Position numbers and translations under genes: made by a program
Shown here: piece by piece, positions 36,262-50,600 of the stretch
How the letters are laid out: every line of letters begins with the position of its first letter
How positions within the stretch are numbered: position 1 is the first letter of the stretch
The notes under the pieces: model-generated
What the model was told of the DNA's origin: nothing
Seen by the model: the letters and a program-made list of their open reading frames with translations, nothing else
Database searches by the model: none
Assembly: GCF_026914265.1 (NCBI RefSeq)
Contig: NC_069136.1
Coordinates: 2,024,501 to 2,088,500 of the forward strand
Length of the DNA stretch: 64,000 nucleotides
Reading direction: 5' to 3'
Source: Mya arenaria
Taxonomy: Eukaryota > Mollusca > Bivalvia > Myida > Myidae

Positions 36262-36577
36262 TAAAATTTGAGTGATAAAGCTTTAACTACTTACTAAATA
36301 ATGCATTTAAGGAAAATATGAATTACTGAAAACAAGATTGTAACAGTGTTTTAACAGCAGAAAGTGCAAAAATATTAAATGATTGGTGAATGCTAAAACA
36401 TTTACTGTGATCTACTTTAGTCTCCTAAGGTAGAAATAGCGTGTTTTATGCACATTTCTATCAAATTAAATTCGGTATCCTTCATAAGAATCATTGTTTT
36501 CGATATTTATTCATCCTTTAAGGACTATTAAAACAATATTAATAATTGTGGTAAATCTTATATGGGAGTAAGAGTGC
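36262..36577 (+). repeat. Dispersed 300-bp repeat family, copy 3
   Basis: Matches 8,616-8,921 (other strand) and 23,010-23,317. It extends left to gagtgataaagctttaacta, as in the reverse complement of copy 1. The rest of 36,030-37,240 shows no gene. Confidence 0.8.
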
Positions 36578-37246
36578 CTCTTGAAACTTTAAAAAGAAAT
36601 GCAATACAAATGTAAAAAGGCTGCTAATAAACCTACACTTGAGACCCGGAAGATTTACATACATCTAAAACACACAATTAAATATCTCCAGTATCAGAGT
36701 GCAGTAGCTAGTGGGCTCTTTTTGAGAAGCGTAAACTTTTAATAACGGAGTTTTATGAGCTTTAAGGAAAATTATTGGTAGGTATGGAAAATGCATGACG
36801 AGCAAGAGCCTAACCGCGAATTCGTAAATATTTTCCATTAGCAACATTCATTACCATTAAATTTCGCGGTGTCTGAATCAGTTTAAAAAATTATCTCCTT
36901 AAACATTTTAAACATTTTTGATCAGTTTTGTCATCTAAATTTATTATACCTTAATATACGTTTAAAAACTTGAGAGCCTAAATTAATTGAACTTTTTATT
37001 TCAATCTTACGTGAGTGTTTGCTCCAAATTACTGTTTAGCTCGACTGAACTTCTTTTCTGAAGTTCAAAAGTTCGTGGAATTGTCGAACCTCATGTTGAA
37101 TGCATTCAATAAATTAAACATGCATGTATTATATGTACGAATTAAAAGAATATATTAAATAGTTCAATGATATTTTAATAGAATGTGAAACTAGTGTTTA
37201 TGATATACATCCTAAAACTGCAGAAATAAAATATTATATAATATTT

Positions 37247-37740
37247 ACACCTCAACTTCCATTCCTTAAATGAACTGCCTTTCGGCAATTGCGTTCATCA
37301 ATCGATGAACGCAACATCTTCGGATATGTTCGGATCGTAATTCATTGCATAACAATATACATGAAAGCTATTGATCTTGTTATTGGTTGTATTGTGTCTG
37401 CAGGTCCCGTAAAATATAGATCAACATTTTTAAAAGTGTTAGTTTATTATATTTTAAATATATTGATACCAGAAGTGTTTCAATTTTACGTTTTAAAGTG
37501 ATTTCAAGTGGTTGATCTTTTCCCGCGTTATTATGACGTCATTTGAAAAAAATGTTTCCGGTTATAGTCGGGTCGTTCTATTTACAGAATGGGTAAGAAC
37601 GGATTACTGAAAGGTTTTCTTAAATGAAATGAAGTATTTTTTTAACAATTCTTGAATGAAATAATGAACTATTGGTGTAAATATAAGGAATGAATTGCGG
37701 GGTTGATGTCATTATCGGGGATATGAACGCGTATTACACT
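37247..37740 (+). repeat. Dispersed repeat, copy 2 (partner at 7,098-7,485)
   Basis: Shares tttacacctcaacttccatt, cttcggatatgttcggatcg, tcttgttattg and tttccggttatagtcgggtc with copy 1. It carries an extra small inverted repeat (gcgttcatcaatcgatgaacgc) at about 37,288-37,310. It lies about 0.9 kb upstream of the receptor gene's first coding exon. From 37,741 to 38,611 nothing further is recognised. Confidence 0.75.
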
Positions 37741-38611
37741 ATTTTCTTCTTCTCAAGTTTGACAGAGTGTGGCATTCATTACTCTTGATTTTCATTCCAT
37801 ATTCGATATAAGCAACACAACTATAACAAGGCCACTTCAAGTGGATATATCACTTAAAGGAAATTATTTAAACTGGGTAAACTACAGTTTATGCATTCTG
37901 TGCTCAAATATGTCAATTGCTGATGCTTTGTGATTCCATATCATATTTGTACGATTTGAAAGTGTTTAGTGAGTTTAGAAAGGGCATCCAAAATGTACAA
38001 AGAAATGCAAACTGCAAAAACCTTATTCAAAATGTATGTTTGGTAAATTGTTTTACATTGAAGACATAGCAAGAATAACCCTTTCATATGATACAAATCA
38101 ATATTTGGTCATCGGGCATACTAATTAAACATTTTTGCAATCGGAAACTATCTATATGACATTCCCTGTAATAATAATGATAAATGAACTTTCAATTTCA
38201 CCATTCTTAATGCATTCGTTTTCTGCATATGCTGAAAAATTATGAACTCTAATAAATTTTACATCTTAAATATATTTTTTACTGAAATGTATTAAATATG
38301 AAATCCATGACAAACGTTTTTTGATGCAAGACAGGTAATAATGCTTTTATTAAAGTAACTGCTCATTGTCATGAACTTTACTTCCTAGTTGCATACACCT
38401 TATAACAAGCTGAATATAAAGTTATGTGTAACACTGTTTAACACCAGCGAAAATCAATTCAAGTGATGTAGATCATCATTGGTTAATGTTTTAATAAATT
38501 AAAATTAATACTTGCTCATGGATGCAGAAATTTTTAGGTAAATTAATATAGATAGTTTCATTGGTTGTTTGTATATGTTTGATGAGCATGTGTTTCTTTT
38601 TTATTTTACAG

Positions 38612-41600
38612 AACTCGTTATATTTTGGTTTCAAACCATACATGATGAGCATTTTGAAGTTCGTCGTGGTTTTGTTCATCCTAAGCGTATCTACTCATAC
38701 TGGAGCAAGTGGTAAGATGTTGGTTATGTACCATTCCATTACTGCAATTGGAACAGAGTCATTTTTATTACATTTATGTAGTGTTCGACAGTACACAAAC
38801 ATTTTAGGGCAAAGTATAATTATACATAATATTGGTATTACAATTAAGCAAATATAGCTTAAGTGTGTACCATTTTGCGCTCGCCTGTCTTGTGAGATAG
38901 AACATATTACCTGCGTGGTCATTTCGTACGGAATTTATTATACTTTTGATTTGAATCCATTATTTTGTTAAAGTCAATTGACTTTTAGAATCAAAACAAA
39001 AAAGCAATGATTTAAAATTAAAAAAAAAAAAAAACAATTTTTGGCATCAACTTGATTCCCCTTTAAAAATCCATGTAATCAAATTAAAAATATATCTGAA
39101 AATTATGAAAATCAGCCAAAGTAGTTTACGCACATTATTATGCTCTTCTGGATGCTTGAGCATACTTTTGAAAAGTTCTACTTTTGGTTGACTTGTTTCT
39201 CTATAAGTCAAAAGATTCATAAGAATTGTTCAAGAGGCTTAGTGCAATCAGTTATTAATTTCTTTATTCGTAAATCAAAACAATTAGAGTTTGTGACTAT
39301 TAACGAGCCTAAACGAGGTTTTTCCAATTTCAGTAAACGCGCTTCATAAATTTTGTATTAAATGACCACGAAAGTGATATATAATGTTGTATCATATATG
39401 CAATACTTACTTTTCGGATCTATATAACCAGTATATAGCTTTGTGTATTACGCAAGTAAAATATAACAATATCAATCGGCATATTTGCAAACAATTTAGT
39501 TTGTAACACAAATTACTTACTAAGAAATACACCCACATCAGACAAGAAAATAAAATTAATCATCGTATAATCTTAAAAAGCACTCGTTAATAAGAAGATC
39601 ATTTATATGACAATGGCTATAGTGTCTTGATTTCCAAACACATATAAAAATAAAAGTACATAACATTTTGGAATTCAACGAATATCCTAATTATGTTTTA
39701 ATTATAGTACGAAAACTAATCCATTTTCCAATGCTTGTAAATGTAAATGATATTATTTAACATATATTAAAATGTGGTCAAAGAAACAGCATGTCTTCTG
39801 TCAACTGTTGTACGTATTGGACAAAAATGGTCAGCGTGTGGATTGTATTTTGTCTTTTGGTACAAAGAACCTCGCGTTGAAGATTTCAGATTAAATATAC
39901 ACACGGAAATAGAAATAAAAAATTTCGAAATGTATGATTATAATTACAGCGGTTTTCAATAGTAAACCATCCCAGATTGTTAAAAAGTGGCATAGACAGA
40001 GTTTCAATAGGCCACTGTTACAAGATTCTGGCGGCTCTATATTGAATTGATATTCAAGCTAGATCCAGTATCTTTTGCCAAGACTATACAGCAGTTACCA
40101 TAATCTGTTAGGACAAATGAGTCGTAATAGTTGTCCATGTCTGTTGTTCAGAAAGGTGTCAGTCTTTCAAGACATTAATATTCGTATAAAGTATTGTGCA
40201 TACTTGGTTTATTTGTGAATTCCTTTATATCATTTTCAACCACACTATCGTTTACTTGAAAATTGAAAATATGATAATTGTGTCAGTTGATTGTTTCTAA
40301 CAAGCATCTATTCGTTTTTATGATATTTTCTGCCATATTATTTCTTTTGAACCATAGTTGTAAACTTTCTTAGTTGCAGAATATGTTTCTATTTCTCGAA
40401 CATTAAAACCTGACACATAAAAGATTGAGTCCTCAGCATGTAAGTCAATGTTTAAGAAAATGACCTTGATCAAGTCAATATCATTTATATAAGTTAAAAA
40501 GAGAATAATTTAGAATAATTGTCCTTCAATGTTACGTTCATGAACAATATTTTATTACAATATTTGTGTTTTATCAGTAATGGAAATACGTGTCGTTCAA
40601 ACTCATACATAAATGAGAATTCATCAACCAATGTACATTCCTCTTTTCATGTCTAGTTTTCCAAGAGGGAAGTATATTATGGACTGACAACAATGACACC
40701 ATCTACTACACAAATCAGACACAATATTGGGTCTCAGATTCTGATATATCATTAGTAAGTAGGAATTGCCTTTACCTTTGTTAAAATCATACTACTATGG
40801 ACATTACAAGGGACAATACGACTGCGTTTTAATCATTTAGGTTGTATTTGACTCGAGTTTGTTTGGGTTTTTTTTCAGATAAAAAAGCCCCCTTTAATTA
40901 TATGCATTACTGGTTTAAATTATTTTATAGACACATGATTCCATATTGAAATTTATTTTAATGACGCACTTTTTTATTTTATGACGTTGTTTTAACATGC
41001 AATGGTACTTGTTATGAGTTGACGTCAGCACAGTGGAATATGGCCGTATAGCACTGGAGTGGAATACGGACAACCTACATTTGCAATATGTATTGTGTAA
41101 CAGCATGACCTTTCGCTTCGCCCATATAATTAATTTATTTATGCCTGGGTGTCAATTTATATCTAGCTACTAAGTGGCCGAAATGCCATAGCGTTTTTGT
41201 TTATAAGAGCTTCATTACAGTTAACGTCAGGTGTCCATTGGACATTCTGAGAAAAGATGGTAGTGACAATCGCCTTAGCATCTGTTTTAGATGGCCCCAA
41301 AATTTGAATGATTATTATCAAAGGTCCGGTGTTTTGCTTAACTCACATTGTACTTGGTACTATCGACGATAAAAACGACATCGATCCAGATCATCTGCTA
41401 ATGTCTGAATTAAGTGCTGTCCAGAAAAAAAAGTTTAATTTTCCTGTTTACTAACATTCTGTCAAAAGGAGTTGGCCTAGCTAAATCAAGTCTCTTGATT
41501 GACAAGCCCCCTTTTTGTGGCGATAGCCAATAAAATTATCTTATTATTGTCATGTTAGGATAAAAGTATCACATGATCACATTAAACTATGAAAGAGAAG

Positions 41601-44600
41601 TAGGAACGCTTTCTGAATGGTCAACTGTACTTTTTGGGGTCGTTTTGAAGTATACGCTTCTGCAGCTTGAAATCAGTCAGTTTTCTCCCAGCTCAAGCTT
41701 TTGAGAATTTTTTTCAAAGAAGCTAAAAACGTACATGCTGTTATTGGCTTTCAATGTGAGGGTTTGTTGACCGAGTTTATGGCAGTCTGCTTCTGGTTAA
41801 AGTCTGAGAGTCTCCTTTGCCCTTGCTTAAGCAACTATAACATTTGACAACTAATAAAAACTTATTATCGGATGTGGTTGTTTTTTACTTTATGATATAC
41901 GGTTGAACGGCAGAGTGGATGGATGAGTGTGAGATTGCTACAGGCCTTAAATTGTTGCGAGAGTGCTTCAAGTGTTTGTGCAATTATGACCGATTATATA
42001 ACGTACAAATATTATTAGCAGTAAACACACATATCCGGCTTGGTGACTAACCACACCGGAAATCGAATTAAGAATGCCTTGGTTAAAAGATATTTCCCCA
42101 ACCACTGCGCTTACCGGACACACTTTTGTCAAAACAAATATGAGCTCATGCCTTTTTCAGAAATATGGCATATTACAATGGGATAAGTTGGCCAACGGGT
42201 ATGGTCTAGCAGTAGATACTCATGCTAAACAAGTGGTTGTAAGTGATCCAGGCAACAAGTTTCTGGGGATATTTGACCCCAATAGTAATTTTGGAACAGT
42301 CTTCTACGTTGGAACATCAAAAGGTACAATGTACAAAATGAGGTGATTTAAGTAGTTTTTGTATAAGATATCACCTACTACTCAAGCTAATATATTAATA
42401 ATATTGTACCTTATATTGGATTTAAACAAATAGCCCATATCATGTCAACAACAAAAACAACAAAAACCAGCAGCAACATCGAAAACAACTAAATACATAC
42501 ATACAGTAGTTACATAAATCGAACATGTGCTAATATTTATGATCAAACTATGGGCTCTATTACAAGAATGTTAAGCACGTTTAAGACCTTTCTATAACAA
42601 ATTCCATACCCCTCTGCTAATAAACTGAAATGCCTTTCTTTTGTTTTTCAACCTCTTGCAATGTGTCACTGTACGGATTTATTTTGTAGGAGTAGGCCAA
42701 GTGACGATAGACTGGCGTGCGCGTAACGTATACTGGGCAGACGGCGGATACGGCTGGATAGCTATGAAGCCGCTCCCTAAAAACATTTCTAGACACAACG
42801 GACTCGATACCAGGATGAAAGTTGTCGTTGACCAACAGCTCGACACTCCGACAGGGATTGTTGTCCACCCACATGCCTAGTGAGTCTGAAAATACACAAG
42901 TTTTTATGCATTAAAAACATTTGGTATTATAATTTCGCCATAACTATGGAGCTGACTATTTCTAATTTAAACGAACTAATGTAATTAATTAAACCATTGT
43001 GTAAATGGTAATAAATGCAAACAACATCAGTAGCATATGTTGTGATGTTCAAATCTTAGTTGACCGCAGACTCACCCGTCACGTGTTAAAGCCCATTGGT
43101 GAAATAGTCTAGTGGTTAAGGTGTCCGCCTCTCACTCAACAGGTTGAGAGTTAGATCCCCACAAAGGGTACTTTGTGATTGCCTCTAAAAAGGGCTATAA
43201 GTACTGGTATACCCGGAAAAAGAACTCGAGGGGGATTTATATCAGCCTTCAGCTGTCTTTTCAATTGAGCTAAAATAAATTTGTATTAACTAAATGTTAT
43301 TTTAAGTTATCTTATTGTGGGTGACGTTTGCCAATGGCGATCAGACATTGTTCACGCTTATTTGTTGTGGTCCTTTGGTTTCTTGCATTTTAACGAAGCT
43401 TGTCTGCTGGTACGCGGATTGTCTGTCAGGAACTGTATCTTCTTATAAGTTACATATATCAACGATATGTTGACCAGGCAGACAGTTTATGGATAATGGT
43501 TTCATGATCCGTTCTGGACGGATGAAGCACAGCTATGCAATTGAATGCGTTGAAAAATACATGGTATGTATTTACTCCTTTTCAGCTATCTGTTTTGGGC
43601 CGACGCCGGTAAGCGGCCAAAAATTGAGAGGTCAGATTTGACCGGAAATAAAAGGAGAGTAATTATTTGGCAGAGCCTTATAACCCCACGGGCACTTGCC
43701 ATCCACCAGCATGATAATGGTGACAAACTCTTCTGGACGGATGAGGACAGGGGGACCATCGAGTTTTGTAACCTTGACGGCACTGGGAGGAATATATTAA
43801 TTTCGGTTAATTCACTTCGCTTCTTTGGTCTAGATATTTTCAAGGTGAGGTTAAATTATGATAAAGAGTATCATTTAATTATATTGAGACCTATACGTTG
43901 TATTATATACAGGACATAGCACGAGTTGTCGTTTAATAAGGACTCTATTAAATTGATAATGATAATAAGGAACGATGTAAAACTACTGCATTACGTATGT
44001 CCGAACAAATCGTCATATAATCGCTGTATAAACTGGAATATGAATAAAACATACAAGTCTAAAAATGGTGAAAGCCGATACACAGAAGCCAACGGGCCCG
44101 ACATATTATGAGGCGGACACTTTCCCACTTCAACTAACGATAGATGATGGTTTTATTAAATTATTATTCAATGGTTACGATTCACAACCACAAGGGAGTT
44201 TACCTAGCGCGTTAAATACGATTCGGAATTGATCATAGACATAATAATTACAGAAAATAACATGATACTTACTTCTAAATATACACAAAATCAAGATAAA
44301 ACAGAATTATTATGCATAAAAAATGTCAATCATAAACTGAAGATACACGTTTTGAGTTTTCTCTTGAAGACGATTCAAATCAAAAGGAGAAAACACATGA
44401 ATGAAATTGTACTTAAATGTAAATCGTCCATCCTTATACATCAGAAATTGATTCTTATAAAGTGTTTTCTCAAATATTTTGTTTTTCAATCCGATACTTG
44501 TGGTTTATTTTTCCGCATTAGATCGTGAAAGTTCGCACGTTTCCGTCAATATATCGGAAAGGAAATAACGTTCGTTTTGTCAGAACAGCGGTCTTATCAA

Positions 44601-47600
44601 AACTATATTATGACTTTATTTCATAATAGCGACGTCATTTGTGAAATAAATTTTTTCCAGTTCCTTTTTATTACGTTCTTTTTCACAGGGGTTTGTCTTC
44701 TATACAGCCTACACAAAAGATCCAAGTTTAAACTTTACTGGATACATCCAGATAGAAAACACGGACAAACAGTCTTTCAGGAAATACGACAAACGATGGT
44801 TCCACTTGTCGGTGTATGACAAAGCATCCCAGCCCCGTGATGAATCGGGTGGAAGTTGCGAAAGCTCATTTATTAATTGTAGCCAAATTTGTACACACGA
44901 AGATGATGTTGGACACCATGCATGTCTATGTTTAGATGGATACCAGCTTGACAATATCCGGGGAAAACTATGTTCAGGTACGCTCTCATCAGCCAATTGC
45001 ATAAGACTTTCTTAAGTTGTCCTTACGTTATCCTTAGGTTAGTTTTTGCATTTCAATGATTTGATTGGTCAATTTTTGGATAAATATTGGCCAATCAATA
45101 CTTAAAAAAAACATGAAATCCTACAATAAACACATATTGCCTTGACTTGACAGTGTAACATACACATTTGGTTTCAATCATCAGGCAGAATCATACAGAC
45201 ATTTCGTTTTAACAGTTCTGTGAGTGTATTTTGGAATTCATCAAGTTCATTCAACTACTATTTAAATATGTTTTTTTTTAAATGTAGAAATGTTATATAC
45301 GATATTTTATGTTACTGTTTTACATTTCTTTCAGTTATCGTGGTATATCTGTATATCATGTGGATTCAAATTATTAAGCGTTTGTTCGTGTCATGGTTAG
45401 AACGGTACTTAAATGCATAAGATATGTTTAAGGAAAGTATGCGCTTAACCTTTTTTGCAGACAGGGGATATAACGTCGAGAGGCACATGCTGTTTACTAA
45501 CTCTCACTCTATTTGCGCTATCGCCATCAACGCTTTCAACGTTCACAACACATCTTCCTCTTACAACTGCAGTGTTGTCAAGGATTCGCACGGAAATATT
45601 ACCAGGTTATTGGTGGGGAAATACTTATTGAAAGAACTTTATTAGCGGAGCCATAATAAGTTATCTTGTCATTGGCTGCAATGTTAAATGTTGATTGTAA
45701 CACAATGCGGTCTTGCGTATGCACGTGATCATAATCTTAGGGAATTACCTAGGCAACGAGGGTAGCTAGGTGAGATCACGTGGATAAGACGTAGTTTAAA
45801 TATTGAGGTGAGCGCCGATCGCCCGTAGCTCCGAGAGTCTGGTTCTTGCTTCTAAGCTAGGAAGTAGTATTGTTTTTTTATCTCGAGCTAGAGATTCGTA
45901 GTTATTCCACAGATATTTGATGACTTGTAAATACAATGAAGAACTTTAAGGACTTGTTTTAAACATAAGGTGACACTGGACAATTGTGTCACATTGATGC
46001 CTGGTGAACCGATATAATGTTGATACCATTTGAAAGGTTATTGCTTGCTTTTTACTAATAGGCAAAATCATCGACAGAAAATTCACCATAAACCAAGTCA
46101 TCGCAGTTAAATTTTTGTTCTATATTTCAACTGAAACTGGATGTGAAGTGTTCGATTTTGCAATATTTCAAAGCCAAAAAGCTTGTTTGTAATATGTTTG
46201 TTGTACATTTGTACATGGTCTTTCCCTACACATGCAGCCCAAACAAATGATACGAAAATAGTAGAGGGTTACCAGGCATAAAACATCGCACTTCTGTATA
46301 TCGGATACCTTTAGGAGTACAGTGTACCGACTAAATTGAAGATAAAACTGAGTGAAAGTAAAAGGTAGTCGTTGTAAACAATACGCATTTCACATTGTAT
46401 GTCCAGTTTGTCTGTCGTTATATAAAGCAGTTATAACGGCTGACAATGATAGCGTTAAACGTTTGAGAAACGACACATTGTATTGCAAATAAAGCTTTTA
46501 TGAGAATGATTTAGATGCATACATGTATTTTAGATCCTCTCTTGGTTTATATAACGGCTGACAATGTTATCTTAAACGTTTGTGAACTGACATATTGTAT
46601 TGCAAATATAGCTCCTTTTAGCTTAGACTTTCGAATTTAGTATATCTTTTATAAGAATGATTTAGATGCATACTTGTATTCAGATTTTCTCTTGATATGA
46701 CGGGAAGAAAAATATTCTTCTCGAACGGTACACATATTTTCGAGCAAACCCCATTCCACAATGATTTTCGCATCGTTCACTCGACTGACGAATCAAGAAC
46801 GGTAACAGGTAATAAGTATTTGATATTAGGATGTCAGCTCATACAATATATTGGTAGTATGCAGGATATGTGAATATAAGTAATAGTTAGAAAACGTGAA
46901 ATAAAATCTTAATGATTACGAAAGGGCGGTGTGAGCTCATTGGGAATACAACCTCTGTTATTTTTATAAGACGATATTTTAACGACAATAACATTTTGAA
47001 TTCGTTGATTCCATTTAATAATACCCTTCTAACATACATATACAATACTTTGTTTCCAGATATGGACTTTGACTGGATATCACACCGCTTGTATTGGATT
47101 GAAAGTAGTTCCGGCACATTACATTCGATACTGCCTTACGAAAGTAGCGCGGCCGTTACATTGAAGACCCTTTCAAGTGATCGGATAATTACAAATCTAG
47201 CTGTTGACCCTCATAAAAGGTTAGTATTTTTTATATATTAACTATAAACGTACGGGCTAATAGGCAATACGCCTTATATCTTATATTCTTACATATTGAT
47301 AAATGTTGGGAAAAGTATGAGGTTGGTTACACAAGGTTTCGCTGACCGTTCGAAGGTAGAGGTATATTGATTCGTGTGCGGTCGATCAATGCTGTTCCGT
47401 ACGCGGTGTCTCGCTCGTTCAAAGGTACAGGTATTTTTATTCGTGTGCGGTCGATCAATGCTGTTCCGTACGCTGTGTCTCGCTCGTTCGAAGGTACAGG
47501 TATTTTGATTCGTGTGCGGTCCATCAATGCTCTTCCCTACGTTGTGTCTCGCTCGTTAAATGAATGTTAGGCATTGTGCCTAAAGATATTTGGCTACTGG

Positions 47601-50600
47601 ACTGTTAGCTTGTAGTATTGTAGGTTATATTTTAATTATAATTTCGATAAGTATCAGCAGTTTTTTCAGAATGAACAAAAACGAGCAAAACAAAATAATT
47701 GTCTACAATTAAGTTACGTGTTTGTACAATGGCTTATATAATGATCATTGTTGAATATATATTTTAACATATACGAGAAATATCAGTCCCTTCTACCGAT
47801 AATAAACGTCGAGTGTCTGGATTGCCACTCAAGAGTGACCACCAGAATTTAACACGGATTCTACTCCCTACAGCGGCGACTGTTTTGCTCTTTTTATTTG
47901 CTGTTTATTTCTAAGATTAATTTCTCACACGAATACTAGGTCGTTTTCTATTTTGTGTTTTATTTATAAAGTATAGGACCGACAAATATTGTATTCTAAT
48001 TTCCAGGAACATTTATTTCGTTACGAGAGGGACTACTGGGCAATACTCATTAAACTTATACGATGTAGCAAATGAGGTCGTCAGTCAAGTTAAAGCTAGC
48101 AATTTACAAATGCCAACTGATCTTGAATACGACCGGCTGCAAGAAAGGTAAACTTCCGAAAATGCGTGCGTGTGTGCGTGCGTGCGTGCGTGCGTGCGTG
48201 TGTGTGTGTGCGATAGTAGTTTGATATGTAATATTTCTTTATTTAAATATTTTGAATTACAGGCGCGAACATTTTAGCAACTATATATATATATAACATT
48301 TTGATTTTATATCAAAACTACTACGAAGATATCATCGACAAAACAAGAATTACATATGAATAAGAATCAAGCATAACATATACATTCGATGTATTCTTAC
48401 TATCCCTGTGAAACATTTGGAGAGTTGAATGATTTGGGGTTAATTATGTAGAGATCAAATTGAACATTACAGATTAGTTTGGAACGATAATGGCGGTTTT
48501 ATTGGATTTCTGACACTGGGTGATAAACAAAAGATCTCATTTAAGGAATCGGCTGGAAACAAAAGAAGGCATGCGGTTACTACTTACAAGGTATTATTTT
48601 TATAATATTTTTTATATATTTAAGATTGGTTTTGAAATGAAAGATATAAATATCAGAGATGATTATTCTAGTATCAATAGTTTTATTTCGTAACGTTGTA
48701 TATATTCCTTATTTTAAAAAGCATTCTCATTGCGAATAAATCTGCATGTCTTTCGATACAGATATTTGCGTTAACATAGTAACGTGCAGGGGCTTAGAGC
48801 TTTTGTCGTATGAGGTAACCTCACGTTTGCTCAAAAAGAAGAATGTAGCGCGCAAACGTCACTCATGTAGGGTAACTAATTGACATGAACTTTTATACGT
48901 CCAAATAATGTCAATAGGAATCTTGCTTAACAAATACTTCAGCAGAGTACTCCGAATGCTGAATGCTGAAATAACATGGACCCTGGAAACATATTTAATT
49001 TAATAGTCAAAATGTCTCAAAACCTTAGGTCGTCCGTGGAGTATTGAAATAGCAAATAATAACATTTAACATGTTTATTCAAGTTCAAACATCATCAATA
49101 ATTTATATCATAAATTATTCCTTAATTTAATAAAATAATTCGAAAGAATCGAATGAAATATAGGGGAATAATTCAAAGGATAAAATATCATGAATTGAAT
49201 TAAAATGTCAACGAGGTAAGCAAAGTTAAAGTACATGTACATTAAGGACAAAGGGCACTACAATATGGTATTCACTGGGTGTTCCTTCAATTTAAAGGAA
49301 GACCATAACTCGACCGTAATACTGTATATGGTAACTGGCAACCATTAGCCACCAATATCATATCTTCTCAAAGCAATGTGATCCAAACATTCAAATCACA
49401 TGTTGAGTAAAGTTAGCACTATGCTATTTTTGCATTTTCCATTTGTTGTGTTCTTTCAGAAGTTTGTAATTTCTTCCACCGAAGAAGAGGACCGCCATAT
49501 CGACGTGTTATATGAAGGCGACAACTCAATTATCTACTTGTCATTTAAAAAGAGTTATCACCCTTTCGTCCATGATATGCATGTGTATGATACCACTTTA
49601 CAACCTTCTGAGACAGGTTATTTACCTATTTATACGGTAACATACAAAACATGTAGTTCTTGCCATTATATAAAGCCCTTTGAATTGTAGTTTGCGAAAA
49701 GTTCGTTGCATTATTGAACACCATAAATCATATTTTTTTAAAAATATTTTTGTATTGCATGCAGAATGATAATTATTTACTCCTACAGGTCCGTGTGATG
49801 TTAATAATGGTGGATGCGAACACTTCTGCCTTCCCCATTCAACCAAAGAGTGTGCTTGCAAGCTGGGATACACGTTGTCTTACGGAAAAAAATGCATAAC
49901 AAGCACATTGAAATCAGATTTTTTTATAATACTTGACCAAGTTCATGGCAGACTCTACCAGGCAAATAATGACGCAACCCACCTTTCTGACGTTGTCGCT
50001 CTTGAGATCAACGAGAACAATACTCCGGCAGCCCTTGCGTTTGACAGCAACACCAATACAATAGCATGGGTGGACAATTCTGATGTTTCAAAGACGGTGA
50101 GGACAATGACTATTGGTGACACGGAGGAAAGGAATTTGGATGTTCGTAAGTATTTGCTTGTGTCCTTTAAAGAGAATTAAATATAGAAAATTGTTTCTCA
50201 AATGTTCAAACTCCAGGGAAAGGCGTTGACAAAACAGGGTAAGTCGATTCGGGATGTTTGATGTACATACATTTTGAAAGTAAGCAGATTCTGTTTGATT
50301 GGAACTGTACATTGGCAGAAATGAAAAGTGCAACGTTGTTAACACCCACTGGTACTAACTTCAGCAGAACTCTATTTACAAAAATCATTAAACAACATTC
50401 AATCCCCCCGAAAGTTCCAAAGAGAAGCTTCTCCAGCGGGAGAATATGGTGCAGTGGCAGTTACGAGCATTACTGATTTGACTAAAACGTATTCTTACGT
50501 TTGTTTTAATGAGAATCATGACTGTGACTACCAGAGCATTAGCATGGTAGATTGTAAATTTAAATGTTTGTGATCAAATAACTATACTAATTCAATGATA

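Noticed and set aside
43090-43165. tRNA gene
   Set aside because: Boxes A and B are present, but the stems do not pair well and a SINE body follows directly.
45740-45770. RFX X-box (ttacctaggcaac) in a receptor intron
   Set aside because: Only a half-consensus match at a deep intronic place; no supporting context.
47327-47570. Open frames on both strands with a 23-residue repeat
   Set aside because: A 69-bp intronic tandem repeat explains both.
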